A stretch of 64,000 nt of DNA from Chitinophagaceae bacterium (GCA_016720585.1 JADKKH010000002.1:186001-250000), one strand, 5' to 3'; counted from the stretch's first letter, positions 27,134 to 36,146 are shown. The notes: generated by a model not told the origin, from the sequence alone. Translations and numbers: made by a program.

Positions 27134-28588
27134 ATGAACATTTTCAAAGGCTATTTCCTGACTCTTCTTTTTTGGGCTTATGCATTTACCGGAAATACCC
27201 AAAAGCGGGACACAGGGAAACCTAACATCATCTTTATACTCACTGATGATTATGCGAGCAATCTGGTTGATTTTATGCCGAACCTGAAAGCAATGCAGCG
27301 GGAGGGTGTAACATTCAGCAATTACTATGTTAGCAATTCTCTTTGTTGTCCTTCACGTTCCTCTATATTTACAGGCATGCTGCCACATAACAGCGGTGTT
27401 CAAACCAACACAAAACCAAATGGCGGTTATGAGGTCTACATGGAACAGGGTGATGCGCAGAAAAGTTTTTGTGTAGCGCTTCAGCATGCCGGCTACAAAA
27501 CAGCCATGATGGGTAAGTTTTTGAATGGATATTTACCACATACACATCAGCCAGTTCCCGGTTGGTCAGATTGGTTTGTCGCTGGAGCAGGTTATCGCAA
27601 TTTTGATTACGACATCAACAGCAACGGTCAAATCTTACACTTCGGCCATGCACCGGAAGATTATCTTACAGACATACTTTCTGCCCGTGCCGATAGCCTG
27701 ATAAGAGACTGGAAAGACCATCCCTTTTTTATTGAAATCGCCACGTTTACTCCACATGCTCCTTTCATACCGGCTCCCAGGCATGAAAAACTTTTTAACG
27801 ATGAAAAAGCACCCCGTACACCCAGATTTAATAAGCAGGCAGATAGTACAGCGCCTGATTGGCTTCGCCAATTACAACCATTAGGTCCAAAGAAAATTGA
27901 CCTCATAGACAACATTTTTCGAAACCGTTTGCGGTGTATAATGTCTATTGACGAAATGCTGGGAAATATCCGTAAACTCCTGAGTCAAACAGGTGTTAGT
28001 GGTCATACCTATATTTTCTTTAGTTCCGACAATGGCTACCACTTAGGTGATTATTCAATGGTGCAGGGAAAGCAAACGCCTTTTGACATCGATATCCGGG
28101 TACCCCTTATCGCCTGCGGGCCCAATGTTGCCAAAGAAAGTTGGCAGCAAGCAATAGTCTCTAACATTGACCTGGCACCAACTTTTGCAGCACTGGCGGG
28201 TGCACAGCTTACCGATGAACCAGATGGCAGGGATATACAACAATTTCTTCGCAAACAAAACACAGAAAAGATCAATTGGCGCAATTTCGCCATCATTGAA
28301 CATCGCCGTGTAGACTTTAATCTCAACGACCCTGACCGGCAGGAAGCAGAAAATGGCAAGTTGCCTTCATATACTGCATTACGTTTTCATAACCTGTTAT
28401 ATGTAGAATATGAGACCGGGGAAATTAGTTGTTATGATGTGCAGAACGATCCCTATGAATTGAAAAACATTGCTTCGGCTCTGCCAATTGAAAAACAAAA
28501 AACGCTCCATTCGATTTTGCTTTCTGCAAAAAACTGCGGAGATAAAAACGGATGCTGGGGTGTACAGATGATGAAATTGAAAAAATGA
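27134..28588 (+). CDS. Secreted sulfatase (formylglycine type)
   Basis: A 484-residue sulfatase with an N-terminal signal peptide (about residues 1-22). It hydrolyses a sulfate ester, probably on a polysaccharide or glycosaminoglycan. The metal-binding 'ILTDDYA' (Asp38, Asp39) precedes the active-site motif CCPSR at residues 71-75; Cys71 fits CxPSR and would become formylglycine. Further signatures are 'SIFTGMLPHNSGV', 'MMGKFLNGY', 'FFSSDNGYHLGDY' (second Asp-Asn metal pair) and 'GKQTPFD' with the catalytic Lys. No sulfatase-maturing enzyme (anSME or FGE) is in the window. The gene sits between two direct repeats containing a tRNA 3' end, so it may be acquired cargo. Confidence 0.93.
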   Translation: MNIFKGYFLTLLFWAYAFTGNTQKRDTGKPNIIFILTDDYASNLVDFMPNLKAMQREGVTFSNYYVSNSLCCPSRSSIFTGMLPHNSGVQTNTKPNGGYEVYMEQGDAQKSFCVALQHAGYKTAMMGKFLNGYLPHTHQPVPGWSDWFVAGAGYRNFDYDINSNGQILHFGHAPEDYLTDILSARADSLIRDWKDHPFFIEIATFTPHAPFIPAPRHEKLFNDEKAPRTPRFNKQADSTAPDWLRQLQPLGPKKIDLIDNIFRNRLRCIMSIDEMLGNIRKLLSQTGVSGHTYIFFSSDNGYHLGDYSMVQGKQTPFDIDIRVPLIACGPNVAKESWQQAIVSNIDLAPTFAALAGAQLTDEPDGRDIQQFLRKQNTEKINWRNFAIIEHRRVDFNLNDPDRQEAENGKLPSYTALRFHNLLYVEYETGEISCYDVQNDPYELKNIASALPIEKQKTLHSILLSAKNCGDKNGCWGVQMMKLKK

Positions 28589-28772
28589 GTAATGGCCCAG
28601 CAGGCAGGAACCCATTGCTTTTTTTGATTTCATGATTTGCCTTTTGATCTCTACCAGGTATTATTCAAATAAATTTGCAGTTAGTCAGGAGAACTACCTT
28701 TGAATAAGTGAATTGAACATTGTTCAGAATAATCCTTAAGTTCAGGAATATCAGCCAAATCCTAATAGGTAA

Positions 28773-28910
28773 GGTTCGATATTTGGATTGTCGGGACTAC
28801 TTGTTATCTTCTGAAATAATTATTGTTTCCGGAGAAAACATTATATTCTAAAATAGCTGAAATATCGGCACTAAAAAAATTCGAACTCAATCCTGCCGGA
28901 GTTACCAAAT
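28773..28910 (+). repeat. Direct repeat copy 2: tRNA-3'-end-like sequence plus ~110 bp
   Basis: This begins with AGGTTCGAT and TGTCGGGACTACT, close to the T-arm and 3' acceptor of the tRNA-Arg. It then follows copy 1 (26856-26987) through to a second tRNA-like end at 28879-28907 (TTCGAACTCAATCCTG then CCGGAGTTACCA). It is directly followed by the terminator at 28916-28942. No full tRNA can be folded here. Confidence 0.65.
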
Positions 28911-28915
28911 TTTTT

Positions 28916-28942
28916 AAAACCCCTTACCCTGTAAGGGGTTTT
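28916..28942 (+). terminator. Rho-independent terminator after repeat copy 2
   Basis: An 11-bp perfect stem AAAACCCCTTA / TAAGGGGTTTT with loop CCCTG. Its position after a tRNA-3'-end-like sequence suggests that it once ended the tRNA transcription unit before the sulfatase segment was inserted. Confidence 0.85.
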
Positions 28943-29485
28943 AAATTTAACATTGAACCTGGAATTGTAAGCCCTCCATTTTCCGGGTAAACCAAAAATT
29001 AAATCTTTTTTTGGAGGATTCTGGAAGCTTACTCAGAAATTATGGTAACAATGTTTTGAGTAAAAAAGCACGTGTCTGCAACTAAATACAAAAAATAAAT
29101 TTGAACTGACAAAACTATTTCCAAAGAAAATTCAATTTGTTCAGGCACGTACATTTACCATCCTATTCCTGTTGTTTTATAATTTTTTTCACCCCGGGAT
29201 TATTTTTTTAAAGATTTTTTATTAAGAATCAGTTTAGAAGATAAAAAAAACTGACTAATCGTATATTTCCGATTGCAGGAACGTAATTACTGAAGTACAT
29301 TCGTGCGTATTTAATCCAAACCTTATGATGAATTTACTTACCCAAGCGGCTAAAAGCCCGATAGCAAATTCCTCATCAGTCCCGGTTAAACACTAAAAGT
29401 AAGATGCAATAATTTATTGCCTTATTTTCTTTATCAGCCAATTTATCCCTTGAAAAATCAATTTCTTAAACCAATAACTTATTTT
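28943..29485. other. Intergenic stretch upstream of the T9SS cargo gene
   Basis: About 540 bases, AT-rich, with several runs of T and A. A TAAATTTG -7-like box occurs at 29096-29103, but it is nearly 400 bases from the gene and lacks a good -33. A 23-codon frame at 29325-29396 is present without further support. I see nothing else. Confidence 0.4.
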
Positions 29486-30901
29486 ATGAAATTGATTTCT
29501 ACTTTTTTCCGACCCAGCCGGTACAACACATTTACTGTATTATTTTTTTTACAGTTCTTTTCCTTCCAAAGTGAGTCACAAATTTGTTCAAACCCGAATA
29601 ACGTCATTTATGGCCTTACGGGAAACGGTGCTATCTATCCTATAACTGTGGCCACTGCCACTGTGGGCGCTGCCGTTAAATCAACATCTTATTCCGGAAA
29701 CTCTGCCAGTAGCTCAAATGGGCTTGCCTACAACAGTGCTAACGGCAAATTTTATTATTTTAAAAGAAATGTAGGAGGTTCGAACCAGGAATTTGTTTCG
29801 TATGATCCGGCCCAGAATATTGTTCAGATTTTAAAAATCAGCACCTGTGCTGCAGATATCCATACCGGTGCTATAACGGCAGATGGCAGAGGGTACTATA
29901 CAATTGATGTAAATGGTAATTTTAATTATTATGATATTATCAACAACAATTGGGTTTTTATTTCCGCTAATTTTAAAGACCAATTTGGCGTTAATGTAAC
30001 CAGTGTCATTCAATCTCAAAATGCCGGCGACATAGCATTTGACGGCAACGGGAATCTCTGGATAGTAACATCCAGCAGTTCCAATTATGGGCTGTATGAA
30101 TTACCCGCACCAATGCCTACATCGGCTACTGCTTCCCCACTGGTTCTTACTAAAAAGATTGACCCGTCAGCCGCCACTCCAAGTGGCAATTCTATTGCCG
30201 GCATTGCCTTCAATCCTACAGGTCAGATTTTTATTGCCACAAAAAATGATAACAGACTTTACCGGATTGAGAATAATTTAACTAATACATACCTGGGTAC
30301 TTTTTCAGTTAATGATGTAGGAAACGATCTGACTTCCTGCGCCTTTCCATTAGGCGTCTTACCCGTAAAATGGATCAGTTATACGGCAACGCTCATTAAT
30401 AACAGCCGCGTGGATCTTGTATGGAACGTAGTTGAGCAGGACAACCCGGTTTATTCCGTTGAATATAGTACAGACGGGATCAATTGGAAAGAAATAACAT
30501 ATATTAAAAGCAATAACAAAGGGGGAGAAACACAGCAATATACTTACACGCATTATTCGCCTACTAAAGGAAAAAATTATTACAGAATAAAGATGACAGA
30601 TGCACTGAACAACAAAAATTTTTCAGATACTAAACTTATTGACCTGAATTCCCAGGGAACCAGTCTATCCCTATGGCCCAACCCAGCCAGCGATTTTATA
30701 CGGGTTAATTCTCCTTTTGAAAATGGTAATTCTGCAGCTAAGATCAGGGTGTATGACCTGACAGGTAAAATGCAGATAGAAGGTCAATTAAAACCCGGTG
30801 AATCTATCTTTAATATCAGCGCACTAAAGTCAGGCACTTATATAATTAATTTATATTCCATAGACGGAAACAGTTGTAATCAAAAATTCATCAAAATGTA
30901 A
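29486..30901 (+). CDS. Secreted protein with type IX secretion C-terminal sorting domain
   Basis: A 471-residue protein from the ATG at 29486, which places a signal peptide at the N-terminus ('LFFLQFFSFQSESQ'); an in-frame start at 29417 adds 23 residues before it. The mature part has beta-propeller-like repeats ('NNVIYGLTGNGAIYPIT', 'GKFYYFKRNVGGSNQ', 'AGDIAFDGNGNLWIV', 'IAGIAFNPTGQIFIAT'). A fibronectin-like segment follows ('YTATLINNSRVDLVWNVVEQ', 'YSVEYSTDGINWKEI'). The last ~75 residues are a type A sorting domain ('LWPNPASDFIRV', 'YDLTGKMQ', 'LKSGTYIINLY', ending 'CNQKFIKM'). It is a likely substrate of the T9SS whose motor is encoded at 5-10 kb; its ligand is unknown. Confidence 0.88.
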   Translation: MKLISTFFRPSRYNTFTVLFFLQFFSFQSESQICSNPNNVIYGLTGNGAIYPITVATATVGAAVKSTSYSGNSASSSNGLAYNSANGKFYYFKRNVGGSNQEFVSYDPAQNIVQILKISTCAADIHTGAITADGRGYYTIDVNGNFNYYDIINNNWVFISANFKDQFGVNVTSVIQSQNAGDIAFDGNGNLWIVTSSSSNYGLYELPAPMPTSATASPLVLTKKIDPSAATPSGNSIAGIAFNPTGQIFIATKNDNRLYRIENNLTNTYLGTFSVNDVGNDLTSCAFPLGVLPVKWISYTATLINNSRVDLVWNVVEQDNPVYSVEYSTDGINWKEITYIKSNNKGGETQQYTYTHYSPTKGKNYYRIKMTDALNNKNFSDTKLIDLNSQGTSLSLWPNPASDFIRVNSPFENGNSAAKIRVYDLTGKMQIEGQLKPGESIFNISALKSGTYIINLYSIDGNSCNQKFIKM

Positions 30902-31002
30902 ATCGTTCTGAAGCTTTACCCCTTTTTAGAGGGCTGAAAATTATGCAGCACGAGTCATCAATATTCAAAAAATACCCAGATTCCGCAAATCTCTTACAAA
31001 TA

Positions 31003-31030
31003 AGTTCAAACTCTGGCTAACCGGGACTAC
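31003..31030 (+). repeat. tRNA-3'-end-like sequence
   Basis: The bases read AGTTCAAACTC, then CTAACCGGGACTAC, resembling a tRNA T-loop and acceptor 3' end, and are followed at once by a terminator. The spacing between the two parts is not that of an intact tRNA, so this is at best a decayed fragment. It resembles the ends of the repeats at 26.9 and 28.8 kb. Confidence 0.35.
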
Positions 31031-31057
31031 AAAAAGCACCTATTTATGGTGCTTTTT
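31031..31057 (+). terminator. Rho-independent terminator
   Basis: A 10-bp perfect stem AAAAAGCACC / GGTGCTTTTT (31031-31040 with 31048-31057), loop TATTTAT, followed by further T. It ends the T9SS cargo transcript. Confidence 0.88.
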
Positions 31058-31111
31058 TAATTTTTACTGAAATTATTTTCTACCTTTCTGTTCACAATAA
31101 AACTTATTGAC

Positions 31112-31549
31112 ATGGCATTACCATCACACAAACCTTCTACTTTTCTTGTTTTTCCCTGGGGACTAATGTCTATTGCTCTAGTGCTCATTCTGAACCTGAC
31201 ACTTAACGGCGCCTGGTTTAACAAGAACTGGAGCTGGATAGCCATGGTATTGATTATACCGGCGGCCATCCTGGAAAATTTTAAAGTCGGGTACTCCACT
31301 ATGCGGATCATGTTTATGAAAGTGGTCTATTCGCTGCTCTCTTTTCTTTTAGCAGGCCTGGCTTTTGGCTCAGCCCTTACCGGGTGGCATATCGAAAAAT
31401 TTCAAAAAATACCGGGTGTTAAATCCATCCAACTCCCCTGGTATGTCATGCTGGCATTGGCGGTATTATTATTAATACAGGTAGCCCAGTTATTTAGTAT
31501 GCTAAAAGCTGTGAAGAGAGAATTTATGCAAATGGATCCTGATAATTAA
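31112..31549 (+). CDS. Four-helix membrane protein, hypothetical
   Basis: A 145-residue protein with four hydrophobic segments (about 12-32, 40-55, 66-88 and 110-130). A short polar N-terminus is followed by 'FPWGLMSIALVLILNLTLNG', and a charged C-terminus (KAVKREFMQMDPDN) follows the last helix. No family is recognised. It is convergent with crtY (3 bases between stops). Confidence 0.7.
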   Translation: MALPSHKPSTFLVFPWGLMSIALVLILNLTLNGAWFNKNWSWIAMVLIIPAAILENFKVGYSTMRIMFMKVVYSLLSFLLAGLAFGSALTGWHIEKFQKIPGVKSIQLPWYVMLALAVLLLIQVAQLFSMLKAVKREFMQMDPDN

Positions 31550-31552
31550 CTG

Positions 31553-32707
31553 CTATAACTGTTTCAACGCGGCCTTTAAGAATGGCCAGGTTGGCAATGA
31601 TGAAATGATTTTCAATTCATCCCGTAAAGAACTTTCATTATCCAGAAACCTCAGCACCTGCTGGGGTTTATTTTTTTTGAAAAGTTGCGAAAATATTTTA
31701 TCCCCGGGAAGTTGGTTATGATAAAGAATATGCAGCAATGTATTGTCGTAAAACCGGAACCTTTTGGGTGTTACCGGGAGATTGTTTAAAGATTTGCCAG
31801 CAAGTAAATAGTCCACTATTTGCTGACTCTGCTTTTGAATAAAATGGAAGGTAAACCCACTCGATGCTTTTGTCTGGCCACCTGCTGTTCCAATCTGCCA
31901 GCCGTGCCCGGCAAAACTGAATTTTTCATTGGTCATAGGTATGATGCCAAATTCTTCTTCTTTCACAGTATACTCTTCAATTCCAAGAAAGGCGGAGATA
32001 TAGTTTTGTAATTCCTTGTCATATTGCTCCTGCGGCAAAAGTTCTTTGGTAAACAAAGTATATTCCACCATGGCTAAAGTGGTGCTAAACGGGAGTACAT
32101 AAGCAAAAGTAGTCCCCTGATGCTGGTGCACCCGGAAATCCATCATCGTTGCTTCACCCGGGTTGAAAGAAGGTTTTTTGGTTTCTATCAGCCAGCCTTT
32201 AAAATGCTGAAGCAGCCTGATAGTCTTTTTATTTGATTCAGCCGGCTGATATACCGAATTGAATACCTGTGCATCGCCCAGCAGGTATTCTTTATTATCT
32301 ATAACAAAAACTACCCCTTCTTTCTCATAATGCCAGTTATTGATAGTGCCATAGACTACTTCAATAAAATCATGCTTTCGTATTTCTTCAAAACAATAGT
32401 TGTAAAAATCAATGCCCCGGATCATTTTATACCGGTAAGGGGCAATGTTCATCGCAGACGAGAATTCATTGCTTAAAAAAGAGACTGTATCCCATTTCCG
32501 GTAAACCACTTCTTCAAAAAAACCATTTTCTTTTTCCCAGAAACACCAGGTACGGTCATTTTTTGTTTTGGGTTCTTTATCGATCAACAGGATTTTCTTA
32601 TCCTTAAATCCTCCGTTTCTAATCATACGCATCAGCAAACTCAGGCCGGCACAACCAGCCCCGCAAATAATAAAATCGTATTTAGTTGATCTGAGCAGAT
32701 GAGGAAT
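31553..32707 (-). CDS. crtY: Lycopene beta-cyclase, start codon uncertain
   Basis: Lycopene cyclase closes the beta-rings of lycopene to give beta-carotene. The FAD-binding motif 'YDFIICGAGCAGLSLL' is encoded upstream of the first TTG (32638), so the true start must lie further upstream. The frame stays open to a TAG at 32714-32716, but holds no ATG, GTG or TTG before the motif; candidates are ATT at 32707 and CTG at 32698 (about 381 residues, normal length). Other family motifs are 'DRTWCFWEK', 'PMTNEKFSFAGHGWQIGTAGG' (of the form xGTAGG) and 'KASSGFTFHFIQKQS'. It is the last gene of the crt operon, after crtZ. The absent start codon could be a rare start, a mutation or a sequencing error. 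Confidence 0.88.
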   Translation of the reverse strand: MPHLLRSTKYDFIICGAGCAGLSLLMRMIRNGGFKDKKILLIDKEPKTKNDRTWCFWEKENGFFEEVVYRKWDTVSFLSNEFSSAMNIAPYRYKMIRGIDFYNYCFEEIRKHDFIEVVYGTINNWHYEKEGVVFVIDNKEYLLGDAQVFNSVYQPAESNKKTIRLLQHFKGWLIETKKPSFNPGEATMMDFRVHQHQGTTFAYVLPFSTTLAMVEYTLFTKELLPQEQYDKELQNYISAFLGIEEYTVKEEEFGIIPMTNEKFSFAGHGWQIGTAGGQTKASSGFTFHFIQKQSQQIVDYLLAGKSLNNLPVTPKRFRFYDNTLLHILYHNQLPGDKIFSQLFKKNKPQQVLRFLDNESSLRDELKIISSLPTWPFLKAALKQL

Positions 32708-32743
32708 TGAATACTAAAGATAGGAAGATGAACAGGCAATTAT

Positions 32744-33253
32744 TTAGTCAGCTTCCGGCGCATACTCAACTTTCTTATTACCCGCCATTAGTTTTTTATC
32801 ACGCCGGATCTTGTCCCAGTATTTTTTATGCACAAACAGAAAACCAAAGCTTTCGCCTTTTTGTTTATCGATATGTTTATGATGCATTTTGTGTGCCCAA
32901 CGAATTGCCCGTACATAGGTATTGTTGCTGCGGGTAAACCATTTGAAACGCTGATGGATGATCACATCATGCACCATAAAATAAGCAAATCCATAGGCCA
33001 TGATGCCAAAACCAATGGACTGCATCCACCAGGTATGACCATAGGTTCCAAAGTAGATCAGTAAAAAGCTGGGAATCGCAAATATGAAAGAGAAAAGATC
33101 ATTTTTTTCAAAAAAACCCGGTTCTACCTGGTGATGATCCCGGTGCAGGTACCATAAAAACCCATGCATGACAAAGCGATGCGTACACCAGGTTATTCCT
33201 TCCATTAACACAAACGTTCCTGTCAAAACAAGTATATAATAAATGGTATTCAT
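32744..33253 (-). CDS. crtZ: Beta-carotene hydroxylase
   Basis: A 169-residue membrane di-iron hydroxylase of the fatty acid hydroxylase superfamily; it adds 3-hydroxyl groups to beta-carotene rings, giving zeaxanthin. The histidine clusters are present: 'HRFVMH', 'HRDHH', 'HDVIIHQRF' and 'HKMHHKH'. Four hydrophobic segments are visible. Its start overlaps the idi stop by one base, and crtY follows. Length is normal for bacterial CrtZ. Confidence 0.95.
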   Translation of the reverse strand: MNTIYYILVLTGTFVLMEGITWCTHRFVMHGFLWYLHRDHHQVEPGFFEKNDLFSFIFAIPSFLLIYFGTYGHTWWMQSIGFGIMAYGFAYFMVHDVIIHQRFKWFTRSNNTYVRAIRWAHKMHHKHIDKQKGESFGFLFVHKKYWDKIRRDKKLMAGNKKVEYAPEAD

Positions 33254-33813
33254 TATGTCGTAAAATTATGGCCTTTAACTATTGCATCAGCATACCGTTT
33301 ATTCCACCAGTTTTCAATCTTTGGAAAAGCCAGGTGAAACCAGGCGGTATATTTTTGAGGATGAGACTGAAGAGAATGCCGGATCTCGGGAACCTTTTTG
33401 TAGCAAAAATCCATGACTTCTTCTTTGTTGAAATCAATTTTGCCCTCATATTCGCCCGTAAAGACATGATCAAATTCATGCTCGGTTAAACCCTTATCGG
33501 TTTCGGCTTTATAAACAAAATCAAATACTTTTTCCAGGTTTGTCTCCATTCCTAACTCTTCCTTCATCCTCCTTTGTGCCGCAGCTTTTGTTTCCTCGCC
33601 CGGGTTTGGATGACTGCAACAGGCATTAGTCCATAAACCGCCGCTATGATATTTACGCAAAGCTCTTTGCTGCAACAGCATCTCCCCTTTTGCATTAAAA
33701 ATAAAAACACTGAAGGCCCTGTGCAGCAAGCCTTTTTCATGAGCTTCCATTTTTTCCATGGTCCCGGTTTGCCGGTCATCGGCATCCACCAATATTACCT
33801 GAATCAATTCCAT
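33253..33813 (-). CDS. idi: Isopentenyl-diphosphate delta-isomerase, type I
   Basis: A 186-residue Nudix-fold enzyme that interconverts isopentenyl and dimethylallyl diphosphate, feeding carotenoid synthesis. Diagnostic motifs are 'GLWTNACCSHPNPGEET' with the catalytic Cys and metal His, the Nudix-like 'RRMKEELGM', and 'TEHEFDHVFTGEYEG' with the second metal/catalytic Glu. It is tightly packed in the crt operon, 1 base after crtB and overlapping crtZ by 1 base. Confidence 0.95.
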   Translation of the reverse strand: MELIQVILVDADDRQTGTMEKMEAHEKGLLHRAFSVFIFNAKGEMLLQQRALRKYHSGGLWTNACCSHPNPGEETKAAAQRRMKEELGMETNLEKVFDFVYKAETDKGLTEHEFDHVFTGEYEGKIDFNKEEVMDFCYKKVPEIRHSLQSHPQKYTAWFHLAFPKIENWWNKRYADAIVKGHNFTT

Positions 33814-33814
33814 A

Positions 33815-34651
33815 TTAAATTAACCGTAACTGATTTTTTACCCCGGCACGCAAGAAAATCAGGGCTTTACGGTAGTTGGGGATACGGATCCTTTCTTCCA
33901 GCACGCGGGCCGGTTTCATCCGTTTTATTTTTTTGAATAACGAAAAGTAATATTTGTAAGCAACGTATACACCAAATCGTGCTTTCAACGGAAGTTTTCC
34001 AATGCCCTGGTAAGCCAGCCTGAAGTCATTAAGGATATCATCTTCGATCTGCTTTTTTTCCGATTCGGTAAAGTTATTAAAATCACACCCGGGGAAATAA
34101 ACCCTGGCCAGCCCCTTGTAATCATCTTTGATATCGCGCAGAAAATTTACTTTTTGAAAGGCAGCGCCCAGGGAACGTGCGGAACTCTCCAGTTTGTCAA
34201 ACAGTTCTTTTTGACCCTCACAAAAAACATAGAGGCACATCAGGCCTACCACTTCTGCTGATCCATAGATATAATCATTATACCCTTCAGCATCATATAC
34301 TTTTTTATTCAGATCCATTTCCATACTCTGAAAAAAAGCTTCAATCAATTTATGATCAATATGAAACTCATTCACGGTTCGCTGAAAACTATTTAATATC
34401 GGATTCAGGCTGATGCCTCTTTTAATGGCATCATAGGTCTCTGTCTTAAATTGCTCCAGCAAATATGTTTTATCATAGTCATGAAACGTATCCACTATTT
34501 CATCTGCAAAACGGACAAAGCCATAAATATTGAAAACAGGCTTCCGTAAATCCTTATGCAGCATCCGGATAGCCGAAGAAAAGGAAGTGCTGTAGTTTTC
34601 TGTTACTACCCGGCTGCATTTTTCACTGACGATATGAAATGAATGGACCAT
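33815..34651 (-). CDS. crtB: Phytoene synthase
   Basis: A 278-residue trans-isoprenyl diphosphate synthase (squalene/phytoene synthase family) that condenses two geranylgeranyl diphosphates to phytoene. The first Asp-rich motif is 'RFADEIVD' (DxxxD) near residue 45 and the second is 'LRDIKDDYKGLARVYFP' near residue 167. Family sequences 'YSTSFSSAIRMLHKDLR' and 'YGSAEVVGLMCLYVF' are also clear. It lies between crtI and idi. Confidence 0.96.
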   Translation of the reverse strand: MVHSFHIVSEKCSRVVTENYSTSFSSAIRMLHKDLRKPVFNIYGFVRFADEIVDTFHDYDKTYLLEQFKTETYDAIKRGISLNPILNSFQRTVNEFHIDHKLIEAFFQSMEMDLNKKVYDAEGYNDYIYGSAEVVGLMCLYVFCEGQKELFDKLESSARSLGAAFQKVNFLRDIKDDYKGLARVYFPGCDFNNFTESEKKQIEDDILNDFRLAYQGIGKLPLKARFGVYVAYKYYFSLFKKIKRMKPARVLEERIRIPNYRKALIFLRAGVKNQLRLI

Positions 34652-34670
34652 TACTTCTAAAATAGGAAAT

Positions 34671-36146
34671 TTATCCTGATATTTTAATTACTTGTTTTGC
34701 CACCACCTCCCCACTTATCAAACAGGGAGGCACTCCAGGCCCCGGCACTGTCAATTGACCTGTAAAAAACAGGTTCTTAACTTTTTTGCTCTGGCAGGCC
34801 GGTTTTAAAATCGCTGTTTGCCGCAACGTATTTGCCAAACCATAGGCATTGCCTTTAAATGAATTATAATCAGAAATGAAATCGCTCACCGAGTACGTTT
34901 TTTTATAAACTATAGAATCAAGAATGGATTCCCCGGTGTGTTTCTCCATTCTCCGGGCAATAATCTGGAAATATTTTTCCCTCAATTCTTCTGTATCTCC
35001 GGAAAGCCCGGAGGCAATGGGTATCAGGAAAACAATATTCTCCTGACCGGGCGGTGCCACCGAAGAGTCCGTTATTGAAGCAACACTCACATAGAATAAA
35101 GGTTCAGCCGGCCATTTCGGTTCTTTATAAATTTCTTTACCATGTTGTTCAAAGGGTACATCGAAAAATAAGGAATGATGAACTGCTTGTTTAAGCTTTT
35201 TATTAAGTCCTATATAATACAGTAAACAGGAAGGAGCCATGACCTTCTTATTCCAATAAGCCTCCGTATAAGATTGGTATTTCGGGGGAAGGAGTGATTT
35301 TTCTGTAAACCGGTAATCAGCTCCGCTGATAATCACATCAGCCTCATAAACATTTTTATCAGTTACAACATTTTTTGCAAGGGCATTTTCTATGGTTATG
35401 CTTTTTACATTTTCCCCAAAATGAAAAGTCACCCCCAATTCTTTGGCGAGTTTGTACATGCCTTTTACAATGGAATACATACCTCCCTCAGGGTACCAGG
35501 TACCTCCTTTAATGTCGGCGAAATTCATCAGGCTATAAAGAGCCGGTGTATCCTCTGGCAAAGCCCCCAGAAACAAAACCGGGAACTCCATTATCTGCCG
35601 AAGTTTCGGATGTTTGAAATACTGTGCGATATGTTTTTTAATAGAAGAAAATACCTGTAATTTAAAAACACCACTGATCGTTTTCCAATCCATAAACTCG
35701 GTCAGTGAACGGCTGGGTTTATAAACCAGGTTGTTCACCCCCACTTCATATTTATAGGCAGCCCCTTTTAAATACTTTTCTAATTTAGCACCGCTGCCCG
35801 GTTCCACTGATTCAAAAAAAATTTTGAGCGCTGAAAAATCAGCGGGTATGTCTTTATAGCCATCATTCCAGTAAATACGATAGGAAGGGTCAAGACGCTG
35901 AAGGGAATAATAGTCGGAGACTTTTTTGCCAAATTGGGCAAAGTATCTTTCAAAAACATCGGGCATCCAGTAAAAGCTGGGACCCATATCAAAAGTAAAA
36001 CCGTTTTCGTTTAGCTGCCTGGCACGGCCTCCGGGTGTGTCATTCTTTTCAATAACAGTGACTTTCCAGCCTTCTTTAGCCATGAAGGATGCCGCAGACA
36101 AACCGGCAAAGCCGCTTCCAATAACAACAACAGATTTTTCAGCCAC
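34671..36146 (-). CDS. crtI: Phytoene desaturase
   Basis: A 491-residue FAD-dependent desaturase of the CrtI type that introduces double bases into phytoene to make lycopene. The dinucleotide-binding motif 'VVVIGSGFAGLSAASFMA' starts at residue 5, followed by 'VTVIEKNDTPGGRARQL'. The C-terminal CrtI signature is 'LFFTGQLTVPGPGVPPCLISGE'. It is the first crt structural gene, 11 bases after the sigma factor gene. The number of desaturation steps cannot be read from sequence, but the presence of crtY and crtZ implies lycopene is made. Confidence 0.96.
   Translation of the reverse strand: MAEKSVVVIGSGFAGLSAASFMAKEGWKVTVIEKNDTPGGRARQLNENGFTFDMGPSFYWMPDVFERYFAQFGKKVSDYYSLQRLDPSYRIYWNDGYKDIPADFSALKIFFESVEPGSGAKLEKYLKGAAYKYEVGVNNLVYKPSRSLTEFMDWKTISGVFKLQVFSSIKKHIAQYFKHPKLRQIMEFPVLFLGALPEDTPALYSLMNFADIKGGTWYPEGGMYSIVKGMYKLAKELGVTFHFGENVKSITIENALAKNVVTDKNVYEADVIISGADYRFTEKSLLPPKYQSYTEAYWNKKVMAPSCLLYYIGLNKKLKQAVHHSLFFDVPFEQHGKEIYKEPKWPAEPLFYVSVASITDSSVAPPGQENIVFLIPIASGLSGDTEELREKYFQIIARRMEKHTGESILDSIVYKKTYSVSDFISDYNSFKGNAYGLANTLRQTAILKPACQSKKVKNLFFTGQLTVPGPGVPPCLISGEVVAKQVIKISG

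Noticed and set aside
29325..29396. A 23-codon frame starting with two ATG codons upstream of the T9SS cargo gene
   Set aside because: No recognisable protein features or promoter spacing; frames of this size are expected by chance in 540 bases of intergenic DNA.
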